Assembly: GCA_902478395.1 (NCBI GenBank)
Contig: CABSKZ010000062.1
Location: 1-11,628, forward strand
Direction: 5' to 3'
Length of the DNA: 11,628 nucleotides
Source: an uncultured Eubacteriales bacterium
GTDB taxonomy: Bacteria > Bacillota > Clostridia > UBA1381 > UBA9506
Below, in pieces: positions 1-7,091 of this stretch. The notes beneath the pieces are model-generated. The model was not told the DNA's origin, made no database searches, and worked only from the letters and a program-made list of their open reading frames with translations. Every line of letters starts with the position of its first letter. Position 1 is the first letter of the stretch. The position numbers and the translations under genes are program-made.

Positions 1-441
1 CTAGTTCTTCAGCTCCTGACGGTTGGAACGCAGCATTTCCGCCGTGGAAACCAGCTGTTCCTCCAGGTTGCGGAGAATGTCGTCCGCATACTGGTTGGCA
101 CCAAGACGGATTTCGTGGGAATTGTTCTGCGCCTTTTCAATAATCTGGTTCGCCTGTTCATATGCCTGCTTAGTGATTTCATGTTCGTTGATCATCGACA
201 CGATTTTATCCTCAGCCGACTTAATAATATTCGCTGCTTCCTTCTGCGCGTCGTTGATAATTCTCTGGCGTTCCTCCTTGACCCACTTTGCCTGTTTCAT
301 TTCGTCCGGAAATTTAACGCGGATTTCCTGAAGCAGGTCCAGCAACTCATCTTTGTCAACAATCCCTTTCCCCCAAAAGGGAATCGTTGCGCTTTCTTCT
401 ATTTTATCCTCCAGCTCATCAATGATTTCCAGTATTTCCAT
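1..441 (-). CDS. Coiled-coil protein downstream of coaD (unknown function)
   Basis: A complete 146-residue soluble protein; the TAG stop is the first three bases of the window and the ATG start is preceded by an AGAGGGG-type ribosome binding site. From about residue 45 to 140 it is almost all charged helix with Ala/Ile heptads (two similar blocks, around residues 64-78 and 96-110), which predicts a long coiled coil. The N-terminal 40 residues are acidic. No membrane segment and no Walker motif are visible. Small proteins of this kind beside coaD in clostridia are often labelled 'ATPase' or V-ATPase subunit-like, and the heptad style also recalls DivIVA; both labels rest on helical similarity only. 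It begins 3 bases after coaD ends, so it is the third gene of the rsmD-coaD unit. Function is not inferred. Confidence 0.8.
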   Translation of the reverse strand: MEILEIIDELEDKIEESATIPFWGKGIVDKDELLDLLQEIRVKFPDEMKQAKWVKEERQRIINDAQKEAANIIKSAEDKIVSMINEHEITKQAYEQANQIIEKAQNNSHEIRLGANQYADDILRNLEEQLVSTAEMLRSNRQELKN

Positions 442-444
442 CGC

Positions 445-930
445 TTACCGCCCCTCTTCCATCTTTAGTAAAACATCGCCCATAATTTCATTTGGTATCA
501 GTCCGTCCAGCGAACCGCCAAGCGAGGCGATTTCTTTCACAATGCTGGAGCTGATGTAAGAATAATTTGCATTTGTTACCATAAATAAGGTTTCGATGTT
601 CGGATTTAATTTTTTATTTAAAAGCGCCATCTGGAATTCATATTCGAAATCGGAAATGGCGCGCAATCCCTTGATTACGGTATCGGCCTGCTTTTTTTGT
701 ACAAAATCAACCAGAAGGCCGTCAAAAGCTTCTGCGGAGCAGTTCGGCAGGCCGGTTATCGTTTTATTGATAAGGGCGACGCGTTCCTCCGCCGCAAACA
801 TCGGCTTTTTTGCCGAGTTATGCAGGACCGCGATGATGACCTTATCATACAGCTTGCTGCAACGGGTGATGATATCAAGATGACCGCATGTTACCGGGTC
901 AAAGCTGCCAGGATATACTGCTATGCTCAT
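445..930 (-). CDS. coaD: Phosphopantetheine adenylyltransferase (CoaD)
   Basis: Catalyses the fourth step of coenzyme A synthesis: 4'-phosphopantetheine plus ATP gives dephospho-CoA and pyrophosphate, in the cytoplasm. The 161-residue length is normal for the bacterial enzyme. Visible signatures of the nucleotidyltransferase fold are YPGSFDPVTCGH at residues 6-17 (the T-x-G-H motif is T14, G16, H17), KKP at 41-43, KGLRAISDFEYE at 87-98 with the substrate-contacting arginine R90, and the ISSSIVKE segment at 126-133, which matches the family's ISSTxVRE. The ATG lies only 3 bases after the rsmD stop, with its weak ribosome binding site inside rsmD, so translation is probably coupled to rsmD. Identification is firm. 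Confidence 0.97.
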   Translation of the reverse strand: MSIAVYPGSFDPVTCGHLDIITRCSKLYDKVIIAVLHNSAKKPMFAAEERVALINKTITGLPNCSAEAFDGLLVDFVQKKQADTVIKGLRAISDFEYEFQMALLNKKLNPNIETLFMVTNANYSYISSSIVKEIASLGGSLDGLIPNEIMGDVLLKMEEGR

Positions 931-933
931 AAA

Positions 934-1476
934 TCACAACTCTTTCATCAGAATAATGCGGACTCTTCCGTAAGTTTTGTCGCGGAACACAGAAAAAGAT
1001 TGGGAACAAAAATCATATGGTTCCGTGCTGTCAAGCTCCAGCACAATGACACCGCCGTCCGCAAGCAAATGGTTTTTGCTGATAGCGGAAAGCGCATTTT
1101 CCGCCAGTCCCCGCCCGTAGGGAGGATCCAAAAGTATCAAATCAAAGGGGCCATCAGCTTCTTCCGCGAATATAAGCGCATCGCGCAATATGCACTTCGC
1201 ATTTTCCGCCAGCCGGGTCAACTCCAAATTCCGGCGGGTTATGGAAAGGGAAGCTTCGTTTTTATCAACAAAAGTCATATGCGCGGCACCACGGCTCAGC
1301 GCTTCGATACCAAGTGCACCGCTGCCGCAGAACAAATCAAGCCCTTGGGCGCCGGGAACATATGGCGTCAGCATATTAAATACCGATTCTTTTACACGGT
1401 CCAGAGTAGGTCGGACGCTGTCTCCATCAAGACAGTACAACCGCCGTCCGCGTGCGCTTCCAGCTATGACTCTCAA
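934..1476 (-). CDS. rsmD: 16S rRNA (guanine966-N2)-methyltransferase RsmD
   Basis: Transfers a methyl group from S-adenosylmethionine to N2 of G966 in 16S rRNA on the small ribosomal subunit. At 180 residues it is family-typical. It opens with MRVIAGSARGRRL and RPTLDRVKESVFNML (residues 23-36), both family hallmarks. The SAM-binding motif I, LDLFCGSGALGIEAL, is at 46-60, and the catalytic N-methyltransferase motif DPPY is at 117-120. Translation starts at TTG: this codon gives the conserved MRVIAG N-terminus and is preceded by AAGGA at suitable spacing, and no ATG lies in frame nearby. It has its own consensus promoter just upstream and forms a tight unit with coaD and the coiled-coil gene, the usual rsmD-coaD pairing of Firmicutes. 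Confidence 0.96.
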   Translation of the reverse strand: MRVIAGSARGRRLYCLDGDSVRPTLDRVKESVFNMLTPYVPGAQGLDLFCGSGALGIEALSRGAAHMTFVDKNEASLSITRRNLELTRLAENAKCILRDALIFAEEADGPFDLILLDPPYGRGLAENALSAISKNHLLADGGVIVLELDSTEPYDFCSQSFSVFRDKTYGRVRIILMKEL

Positions 1477-1512
1477 ACAATCAATCCTTATGTATACTAT
1501 TTCACACTATAT

Positions 1513-1540
1513 ATTTTATACTATTTTAGAGAAATGTCAA
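1513..1540 (-). promoter_or_regulatory. Sigma-A-type promoter of rsmD-coaD
   Basis: On the minus strand a perfect TTGACA (1535-1540) is followed after 16 bases by TAAAAT (1513-1518, five of six matches to TATAAT). Transcription would start near 1506, giving a leader of about 30 bases before the rsmD TTG start. It lies in the 81-base gap between recG and rsmD, which shows no terminator hairpin, so rsmD may receive both readthrough from recG and its own transcription. Confidence 0.75.
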
Positions 1541-1557
1541 GATGTTTCATAAAAACG

Positions 1558-3609
1558 TCAACTAAATGTAATATTACTGCGCAGCAACGCGGCTATTTTT
1601 TGCTTAATTCCATTGTTTTCAGGGTGGAGGATTTCCGGGTCTGAGGCAAGCAGATTGCGGGCTGCTTCCGTCGTTTGTTTTAAAATATCCATATCGCAGT
1701 ACAGATTTGCGATTTTCAGCGGGGGAAGGCCGTGCTGGCGTGTGCCGAAGAACTCACCTGGGCCGCGCAATTCCAAATCTTTTTCCGCAATTTTGAAGCC
1801 GTCGTTCGTCTGCCGCATGATATTCATGCGCTCCAACGTAGCCTCCTGCCTGCTCTGGCAGAAAAGAATGCAATATGCCTTGTCGCTGCCGCGCCCGACC
1901 CGGCCGCGCAGCTGATGAAGCTGAGAAAGGCCAAACCGTTCTGCGTTTTCGATTACCATTACACTGGCGTTTGGAACATTGACACCGACCTCAATAACAC
2001 TGGTCGCTACCAGAATGGGAATCACGCCGGCGGCAAAGCGGGCCATGATATCTTCCTTTTCAGCGGGTTTCATCTTTCCGTGCAGAAAGGTGACAGGGAG
2101 ATCCGGAAAAATATTTTTTTGTAAATGCGAGGCGTACTCCGTGACAGACTTCAGGTCCATTTGCGGGGAATCCTCAACGAGCGGACAGACGATGTAGGCC
2201 TGATGTCCCGCGTTGATTTCCTTCCGGATAAACGCGTGGATTCGCGCACGCATCGATTCGCCGACCACAAAGGTATCCACCTTCTTCCGGCCGGGAGGGA
2301 GCTCGTCGATGGCCGAAATATCGAGATCGCCGTAGACAATCAGCGCCAGTGTCCGCGGAATGGGCGTCGCGGTCATAACAAGCGTATGCGGATTGCTGCC
2401 CTTATCTGACAACAGGCGGCGCTGGTTTACGCCAAAGCGGTGCTGTTCATCGGTAATGACGAGACCGAGCTTTCGAAAGGAAACATCCTCGCTAATGAGC
2501 GCGTGCGTCCCGACGACAATAGAGGATGCGCCGGAGGCGAGGCGTTCCAGCGTTTCGCGTTTTGCCTTTGTTCCCATAGAGCCGGTAAGCAGCTCCACCT
2601 CCACGCCAAACGGTTGAAACAGGCCGCGCAGGTTTTCGTAGTGCTGGCCAGCGAGAATTTCGGTTGGCGCCATCATGGCGGACTGGAAGCCATTTTGTGC
2701 CGCGACATACATCGCGGCAGCGGCTACAACGGTTTTTCCTGAGCCGACATCCCCCTGCACCAGCCGGTTCATCGGCTTGCCGCGCCCCAAATCGGCGCAG
2801 ATTTCTGAAACGACACGGTTTTGAGCTCCCGTCAAAGCAAAGGGAAGAGCGGACAGAAAGGAAGCAACACAGGCAGTATCTTCAAAGGGGATCGTCTGTT
2901 CGTTGGAACGGCGGTCTTTTAGTGAAAATAAAGCGGTTTGGAGATAAAAAAGCTCCTCGAACACGAACCGCTTACGCGCGGCTTCGTAGGCTTCCTGATT
3001 GGTTGGAAAGTGGATGTTTTGCATGGCAAAATTCAGCTCGCACAGATTATATGTAAGACGGAGAAACTCCGGGAGCGTTTCAGAAAGCCGCCCCGCCGTC
3101 TGGCTGAGCGCGTGCTCCACGCTGGTCCGCACGAGGTTCTGCGTCAGGCCGTTTGCAAGCGGATAGACGGGGATAATCCGCCCCGTCTGGCTCTGACATT
3201 CCGGTTTTTCATAGATAGGCGACTGCATCTGTTTTTTTGGCGAGGTCTGTACCTTTCCATAAAAAATAAACGTGTCGCCGGTTTTAAACTTTCCCTCTAA
3301 AAATCGCATATTAAACCAGACCATATCCATAAACCCAGTGCCGTCGGACACCCGAAGCGTATAGATGGTCATGTTTTTCCGGACGATATTTTTGTGCAAA
3401 GCAGAAGAAACAGTGGCTTTTATGCACACCGTTTCATTATTTTCACATTCTATGATTTTTTTCACCGCAGTCCGGTCCTCGTAGGCGCGCGGATAGTGGG
3501 AGAGCAAGTCGTTTACTGTCCGTACGCCGAGCGAATAAAAAGCTGCCGCGCGTTTCTCGCCGACGCCTTTTAAGAACCGGATGTCGCTGTCTGGGAGAAT
3601 TTCGTTCAT
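1558..3609 (-). CDS. recG: ATP-dependent DNA helicase RecG
   Basis: Superfamily-2 helicase that remodels stalled replication forks and branched recombination intermediates. The 683 residues compare with about 690 in other bacteria. The N-terminal part (to about residue 230) holds the wedge/OB domain; LKGVGEKRA at 13-21 is the family's opening motif. The helicase motifs follow in order: Walker A GDVGSGKT (286-293), DEQH (387-390), TATPIPRT (413-420), VIEVGVNVPNA (538-548) and motif VI QLHQLRGRVGRG (563-574). The C-terminal RecG-specific TRG region DLELRGPGEFFGTRQ is at 611-625. The ATG is preceded by AGGAAAG. The gene follows fakA after 122 bases, the fakA-recG neighbourhood seen in many Firmicutes, here without the serine dehydratase genes that sit between them in Bacillus subtilis. 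Intact and firmly identified. Confidence 0.98.
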   Translation of the reverse strand: MNEILPDSDIRFLKGVGEKRAAAFYSLGVRTVNDLLSHYPRAYEDRTAVKKIIECENNETVCIKATVSSALHKNIVRKNMTIYTLRVSDGTGFMDMVWFNMRFLEGKFKTGDTFIFYGKVQTSPKKQMQSPIYEKPECQSQTGRIIPVYPLANGLTQNLVRTSVEHALSQTAGRLSETLPEFLRLTYNLCELNFAMQNIHFPTNQEAYEAARKRFVFEELFYLQTALFSLKDRRSNEQTIPFEDTACVASFLSALPFALTGAQNRVVSEICADLGRGKPMNRLVQGDVGSGKTVVAAAAMYVAAQNGFQSAMMAPTEILAGQHYENLRGLFQPFGVEVELLTGSMGTKAKRETLERLASGASSIVVGTHALISEDVSFRKLGLVITDEQHRFGVNQRRLLSDKGSNPHTLVMTATPIPRTLALIVYGDLDISAIDELPPGRKKVDTFVVGESMRARIHAFIRKEINAGHQAYIVCPLVEDSPQMDLKSVTEYASHLQKNIFPDLPVTFLHGKMKPAEKEDIMARFAAGVIPILVATSVIEVGVNVPNASVMVIENAERFGLSQLHQLRGRVGRGSDKAYCILFCQSRQEATLERMNIMRQTNDGFKIAEKDLELRGPGEFFGTRQHGLPPLKIANLYCDMDILKQTTEAARNLLASDPEILHPENNGIKQKIAALLRSNITFS

Positions 3610-3709
3610 AGGCTTTCCTGTCCTTGCTATCGGTTGTTATGCAATCATTTACAAACAGAGGTATTACTTTCTTAGGTTCACAGAAGAAATCGAATCCGGA
3701 AAACAATCA

Positions 3710-3737
3710 GAATAACAGTGCTATCCGCGTGTTATTC
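3710..3737 (-). repeat. Inverted repeat spanning the fakA stop codon
   Basis: A perfect 8-bp inverted repeat, GAATAACA (3710-3717) and TGTTATTC (3730-3737), encloses a 12-base loop and overlaps the fakA TAA. On the minus-strand transcript the hairpin is followed by TGATTGTTTT. With only two G-C pairs it is weak, so it could be a partial terminator or processing site between fakA and recG, or chance. Confidence 0.4.
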
Positions 3738-5357
3738 CACCGAAACGATATAATAGTACAGTGGCTGGCCGCCGTTGTGAACGACGATGTCGCAGTCCGG
3801 ATACGTTTTCTCGAGATATTCCTCGAGGTTCTTTGCAACCTCTTCCTTGACGTCGCGGCCATAAAAAACTGTGATAATCTCACTGTCTTCATCTGTCATT
3901 TTTTCCAGCAGGCGCTTGCACACAGCGGAGGGCTTTTCCCCGATGGTGCAGATTTTGCCGCTCTGCATCCCAAGAATTTTCCCCTTTTCCACTTCCTTGT
4001 CCTCAAATGTGAAGTTGCGGACGGAGTAGGTGACAGTTCCGGTTTTGACGTACTGGAGCGTTTCCTCCATTGCGGAGGCATTGTCCTCCGGCTCTTTTGC
4101 CGGGTCAAACGCAAGCTTGGCGGAAATACCCTCCGGAATGGAACGGGTGGGAATGACAATCAAGTCTTTTTCCGTTAAATCCTTTGCCTGTTCCGCCGCC
4201 ATAATGATATTTTTGTTGTTTGGAAGAATGATGATATGTTCCGCGTTAATGTTTTTTACCGCTTCCAAAATATCATCTGTACTGGGATTCATAGTCTGCC
4301 CGCCCTCAATGATGGCGTCGACGCCCATGTCGCGGAAGATGGCCTCGATTCCGCTGCCGACCGCAACTGCCGCAAATCCATATTTTTTTGGCGGTTCCAG
4401 TTCCGGTTCCGGCTCTTGCCGGGTGGTAATAATGCTGTTGTGTTGGTGCTTCATATTGTCAATTTTAATATTAATCAATTCGCCCAGCTTTAGGGCTTCC
4501 TCAATCACAAAGCCAGGGTTATTAGAATGGATGTGCACTTTTATGATTTCGCCGTCGTCGATGACGACCATGCAGTCGCCTTTTTTTTCAATTTTATCAC
4601 GGAACAGCTTGCTGCTGACTTTCGAATTGTTCTTCTCAATCAAAAATTCAGTACAGTAGGAGTATTTAATATCAGCGGCGACTTCCTTTTTTTCCAGCGT
4701 CTTTGCCGCGCTGATTTCCCCTTCTGTCAGCTCAATCAGTTCGCCGGTTTCCAGATATGCAAGCGCACCTTCTAAAATGTACATTACGCCCTGACCGCCG
4801 GAATCGACAACGCCGGCTTGCTTCAGCTGCGGAAGAAGTTCCGGCGTTTTATCCAGGCTGACCTGTCCGGCGCTGACAACCGCGCGCAGCAGTGTAACCA
4901 GATCGTTAGATTCCTCCAGAACCGCCTGCCCGGCTGCGGCCGCATCGCGGGATACGGATAAAATTGTCCCCTCCGCTGGCTTCATGACCGCGCGGTAAGC
5001 CGCGTGGACACCCTCCGTCAACGCTTCGGAAATATCGGCTGCGTCCGCAATTTTACAGCCCTTCAGACGTTTGGCAATCCCACGAAACAGCTGGGACAGG
5101 ATGACACCTGAGTTTCCCCGCGCACCACGCAGGGATGCGTTTGCGATGATAGAAAACACATCCTCCACCGTTTTGAAATCTGCACCGAGCAGTTCGCGTG
5201 TGGCGGCGGAAACCGTCATGGACATATTGTTTCCGGTATCGCCGTCCGGGACGGGATACACGTTCAGTTCATTCAGTATATTTTTATGGTTACAGAGCTT
5301 GTTTGCTCCGGATATATACGCTTTGGCGAGCGCTTCGGCATCGATGGTATATATCAA
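3732..5357 (-). CDS. fakA: Fatty acid kinase catalytic subunit FakA (YloV, DAK2 family)
   Basis: Phosphorylates fatty acids presented by a FakB partner to acyl-phosphates, which feed PlsX/PlsY phospholipid synthesis. The 541 residues show the expected three parts. The N-terminal DAK2 kinase domain (about 1-205) has PVPDGDTGNN at 35-44, whose aspartates D38 and D40 are the Mg/ATP-binding pair, and NASLRGARGNSG at 73-84. The middle domain has the conserved metal-site residues C235 and H275-x-H277. An acidic, Pro/Glu-rich linker (about 315-325) leads to the C-terminal FakB-binding-type domain ending in NGGQPLYYY. Translation starts at TTG; a strong GGGAGG lies about 8 bases before it. It follows yloU after 49 bases and precedes recG, as in other Firmicutes. 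No fakB is in the window; it is usually encoded elsewhere. Confidence 0.95.
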   Translation of the reverse strand: MIYTIDAEALAKAYISGANKLCNHKNILNELNVYPVPDGDTGNNMSMTVSAATRELLGADFKTVEDVFSIIANASLRGARGNSGVILSQLFRGIAKRLKGCKIADAADISEALTEGVHAAYRAVMKPAEGTILSVSRDAAAAGQAVLEESNDLVTLLRAVVSAGQVSLDKTPELLPQLKQAGVVDSGGQGVMYILEGALAYLETGELIELTEGEISAAKTLEKKEVAADIKYSYCTEFLIEKNNSKVSSKLFRDKIEKKGDCMVVIDDGEIIKVHIHSNNPGFVIEEALKLGELINIKIDNMKHQHNSIITTRQEPEPELEPPKKYGFAAVAVGSGIEAIFRDMGVDAIIEGGQTMNPSTDDILEAVKNINAEHIIILPNNKNIIMAAEQAKDLTEKDLIVIPTRSIPEGISAKLAFDPAKEPEDNASAMEETLQYVKTGTVTYSVRNFTFEDKEVEKGKILGMQSGKICTIGEKPSAVCKRLLEKMTDEDSEIITVFYGRDVKEEVAKNLEEYLEKTYPDCDIVVHNGGQPLYYYIVSVE

Positions 5358-5406
5358 GGTCTACACCTCCCAAAAATTGTGTCGGTTCAAAAACGAAGGG
5401 AAGGCG

Positions 5407-5760
5407 TTAATCCACCCGGATGCCTTCAACGTTCACCAAAACCTTGCCGACCTTAAAGCCGGTCATGCTTTCCACAGAATAACGGACACTGTTAATGATG
5501 GAATCACAAGCGACTTTGATGTTGACGCCGTATTCCACAATGATGTGGAGTTCCACGTTGATTTTGCCATCCTCGGTGGAAACGCGGATGCCCTTGGTAA
5601 TGGTTTCCCATTTGAGCAAACTCGCGATGTTATCGGACGTGCTGCGGTATGCCATACCGACGACACCGTAGCAGCTGGAAGCGACTGTTCCTGCAATGCG
5701 CGCGATGACGTTGGTGGACATAATAACCGAACCATATTCATTGTCCGTTTTAATTGCCAT
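5407..5760 (-). CDS. yloU: Asp23/Gls24 family protein (YloU-like)
   Basis: A 117-residue cytoplasmic protein of the Asp23/Gls24 envelope-stress family. Family features are the opening YGSVIMSTNVIARIAGTVAS (residues 9-28), the central GKINVELHIIVEYG (about 65-78) and the end VNVEGIRV. The frame also extends to an upstream TTG at 5778, but the ATG at 5760 is the better start because AAGGAGG sits 8 bases before it and overlaps that TTG. It is the first gene of the yloU-fakA-recG unit. The family's biochemical role is not settled; its constant pairing with fakA suggests a link to membrane lipid or envelope homeostasis. Confidence 0.92.
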   Translation of the reverse strand: MAIKTDNEYGSVIMSTNVIARIAGTVASSCYGVVGMAYRSTSDNIASLLKWETITKGIRVSTEDGKINVELHIIVEYGVNIKVACDSIINSVRYSVESMTGFKVGKVLVNVEGIRVD

Positions 5761-5820
5761 AAGTATTGCCTCCTTCAAGCCAATAGAGTAAGTGCCTGCA
5801 TAGCTGCGCCGCTATTCAGA

Positions 5821-5877
5821 CGGCAGCTGTTCTGCCGAAGGTAACTGCCCCCGGCAAATCCGTTAAAAATGAACGGA
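5821..5877 (-). promoter_or_regulatory. Structured leader of the yloU operon
   Basis: The roughly 125-base leader carries two perfect short hairpins. The first, right at the predicted 5' end, pairs TCCGTT (5859-5864) with AACGGA (5872-5877) around a 7-base loop. The second pairs CGGCAG (5821-5826) with CTGCCG (5832-5837) around a 5-base loop, and GGCAG 5822-5826 could instead pair with CTGCC at 5845-5849, giving mutually exclusive folds. Neither is followed by a T-run, so this is not a terminator. It could affect mRNA stability or yloU translation. I do not recognise it as a known riboswitch. Confidence 0.35.
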
Positions 5878-5891
5878 CATTATTATCAAAT

Positions 5892-5900
5892 ATTATAGCA
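5892..5900 (-). promoter_or_regulatory. Extended -10 promoter of yloU-fakA-recG
   Basis: On the minus strand the bases read TGCTATAAT: a perfect -10 TATAAT (5892-5897) with the extended TGn element (5898-5900). The -35 region is poor (TGGTTT at 17-base spacing), as is common for extended -10 promoters. Transcription should start near 5884 and give a leader of about 125 bases. Confidence 0.65.
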
Positions 5901-6004
5901 TAGTGAAAAGAAAAAAACCAGACATTCCTAAAATTATTTCGTGATGGATGGATTTATGCATTATTTCAGGATAAAATCCGCCGCAATTGGCCTTTCTTTC
6001 AATT

Positions 6005-6046
6005 ATTCAGAACAAAACGGGACGCGGCCATGAGCTGCGTCCCGTT
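6005..6046 (-). terminator. Rho-independent terminator of the DUF378 gene
   Basis: Arms AACGGGACGC (6016-6025) and GCGTCCCGTT (6037-6046) form a perfect 10-bp stem that can extend by three more pairs, one of them G-U, around a 5-base loop. On the minus strand the 3' arm runs into TTTTGTTCT. It lies 27 bases after the stop of the DUF378 gene and separates it from the yloU operon downstream. Confidence 0.8.
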
Positions 6047-6073
6047 CGGGGGTTGACCGTGCCGGAAAATTCC

Positions 6074-6298
6074 TTAACGCTCGGAACGGCTTCCAGCTGG
6101 TATTTTTTCCTTAAATAGTAAGGTGATACTCCAAAGGCCCGCGATGCCGACAAGAGAATAAATAATTCTGCTTACAACAGACATCTGACCGCCAAAGAGA
6201 GCCGCGACGAAATCAATGCCAAAGAGGCCGATGCAGCCCCAGTTCAGCGCGCCGATAATCACCAAAACCAATGCGATATTATCAATTGTACTGGTCAT
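6074..6298 (-). CDS. DUF378 family small membrane protein
   Basis: A 74-residue protein with two hydrophobic segments, about residues 6-36 (a helix, the conserved LNWGCIGLFGIDFVAALFG signature and a short hairpin) and about 43-62, followed by a basic tail ending in RSER. The NWG-IGLFG-D-VA-LFG pattern is diagnostic of the DUF378 (YuzA-like) family, whose function is unknown. The open frame extends 9 codons further upstream to an ATG at 6325, but the ATG at 6298 is preceded by AAAAGGAG at 7-base spacing and matches the family's start. It has its own terminator and a plausible promoter, so it is probably monocistronic; no functional link to the araBD genes upstream is evident. Confidence 0.88.
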   Translation of the reverse strand: MTSTIDNIALVLVIIGALNWGCIGLFGIDFVAALFGGQMSVVSRIIYSLVGIAGLWSITLLFKEKIPAGSRSER

Positions 6299-6359
6299 AG
6301 TAACACTCCTTTTATGATTACCCATTCAATTTAGAACCGGTTTTATACGGTTTAGTATT

Positions 6360-6389
6360 ATCATAACCAGCAAAGAAAGTTTTATGCAA
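6360..6389 (-). promoter_or_regulatory. Possible promoter of the DUF378 gene
   Basis: On the minus strand TTGCAT (6384-6389) and TATGAT (6360-6365) are 18 bases apart, acceptable but not strong matches to the vegetative consensus. Between it and the gene, CGGTTT is repeated at 6338-6343 and 6348-6353, exactly 10 bases apart, and AACCG/CGGTT form a short inverted pair. No terminator follows araD, so readthrough from araBD is also possible. Confidence 0.4.
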
Positions 6390-6392
6390 TTT

Positions 6393-7091
6393 TCATTTTT
6401 TTTGACCATAATACGCGTTTGCGCCGTGCTTTCTGGAATAATGCTTGTCGGCAATCGCATTTCCAATGGGGAGAATATCGGGATTAATCTGTTCCGTCAT
6501 TAGTGCCATTTTTGCGACATATTCCATGACGACAGCGTTGTGAACGGCTTCAAAGCAATCGCTGCCCCAGGCGAAAGGACCGTGGTTGAACACGTTTACG
6601 CCAGGAACCGCCACCGGATTCAGACTACGTTTTTCGAATGTTTCCGCAATGACGAGCCCTGTATTTTTTTCATAATCAGTTTCGATTTCGCTGTTCGTCA
6701 GCGTGCGGGTACAGGGGATCGGCCCATAAAAGTAGTCGGCATGCGTTGTGCCATAAGCGGGAATATCCCGTCCGGCCTGTGCCCAGGCGGATGCATCCTG
6801 CGAATGTGTGTGGACGATGCCGCCGATATCCGGAAACGCCTTATACAGTTCTATATGTGTAGGAGTATCAGAGGAGGGATTTAGATCTCCTTCAACGACA
6901 ATCCCGTTTAAATCCACCACGACCATCAGCTCTGGCAGCAGCTTTTCATACGCGACGCCGGATGGCTTGATGACCAGCAAACTGTTTGCGCGATCAATTG
7001 CGGAGACATTTCCCCATGTAAAGGTAACCAGCCCGTGCTTGACAAGCGCGAGATTTGCCTCACAAACATCTTTTTTCAGTGCCTCTAACAT
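6393..7091 (-). CDS. araD: L-ribulose-5-phosphate 4-epimerase AraD
   Basis: Class II aldolase-family zinc enzyme that converts L-ribulose 5-phosphate to D-xylulose 5-phosphate, the last step of L-arabinose catabolism before the pentose phosphate pathway. It has 232 residues (231 in Escherichia coli). With a one-residue offset from the E. coli enzyme all key residues are present: zinc ligands H94 and H96 (VHTHS) and H170, D75, the catalytic D119 (THADYFYG) and Y228 near the C-terminus. The phosphate-site segments TWGNVS (25-30) and KPSGV (42-46) are intact. Its ATG overlaps the araB stop by 7 bases and GAGGAAG precedes it, so the pair is translationally coupled. SgbE/UlaF-type epimerases are close relatives, but the araB partner favours AraD. 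Confidence 0.95.
   Translation of the reverse strand: MLEALKKDVCEANLALVKHGLVTFTWGNVSAIDRANSLLVIKPSGVAYEKLLPELMVVVDLNGIVVEGDLNPSSDTPTHIELYKAFPDIGGIVHTHSQDASAWAQAGRDIPAYGTTHADYFYGPIPCTRTLTNSEIETDYEKNTGLVIAETFEKRSLNPVAVPGVNVFNHGPFAWGSDCFEAVHNAVVMEYVAKMALMTEQINPDILPIGNAIADKHYSRKHGANAYYGQKK

Noticed and set aside
697..1644. Long plus-strand open frame of 315 codons
   Set aside because: It lies antisense across coaD, rsmD and the recG end, all firmly identified, has no ribosome binding site and reads like a shadow rich in Arg, Gln and Cys.
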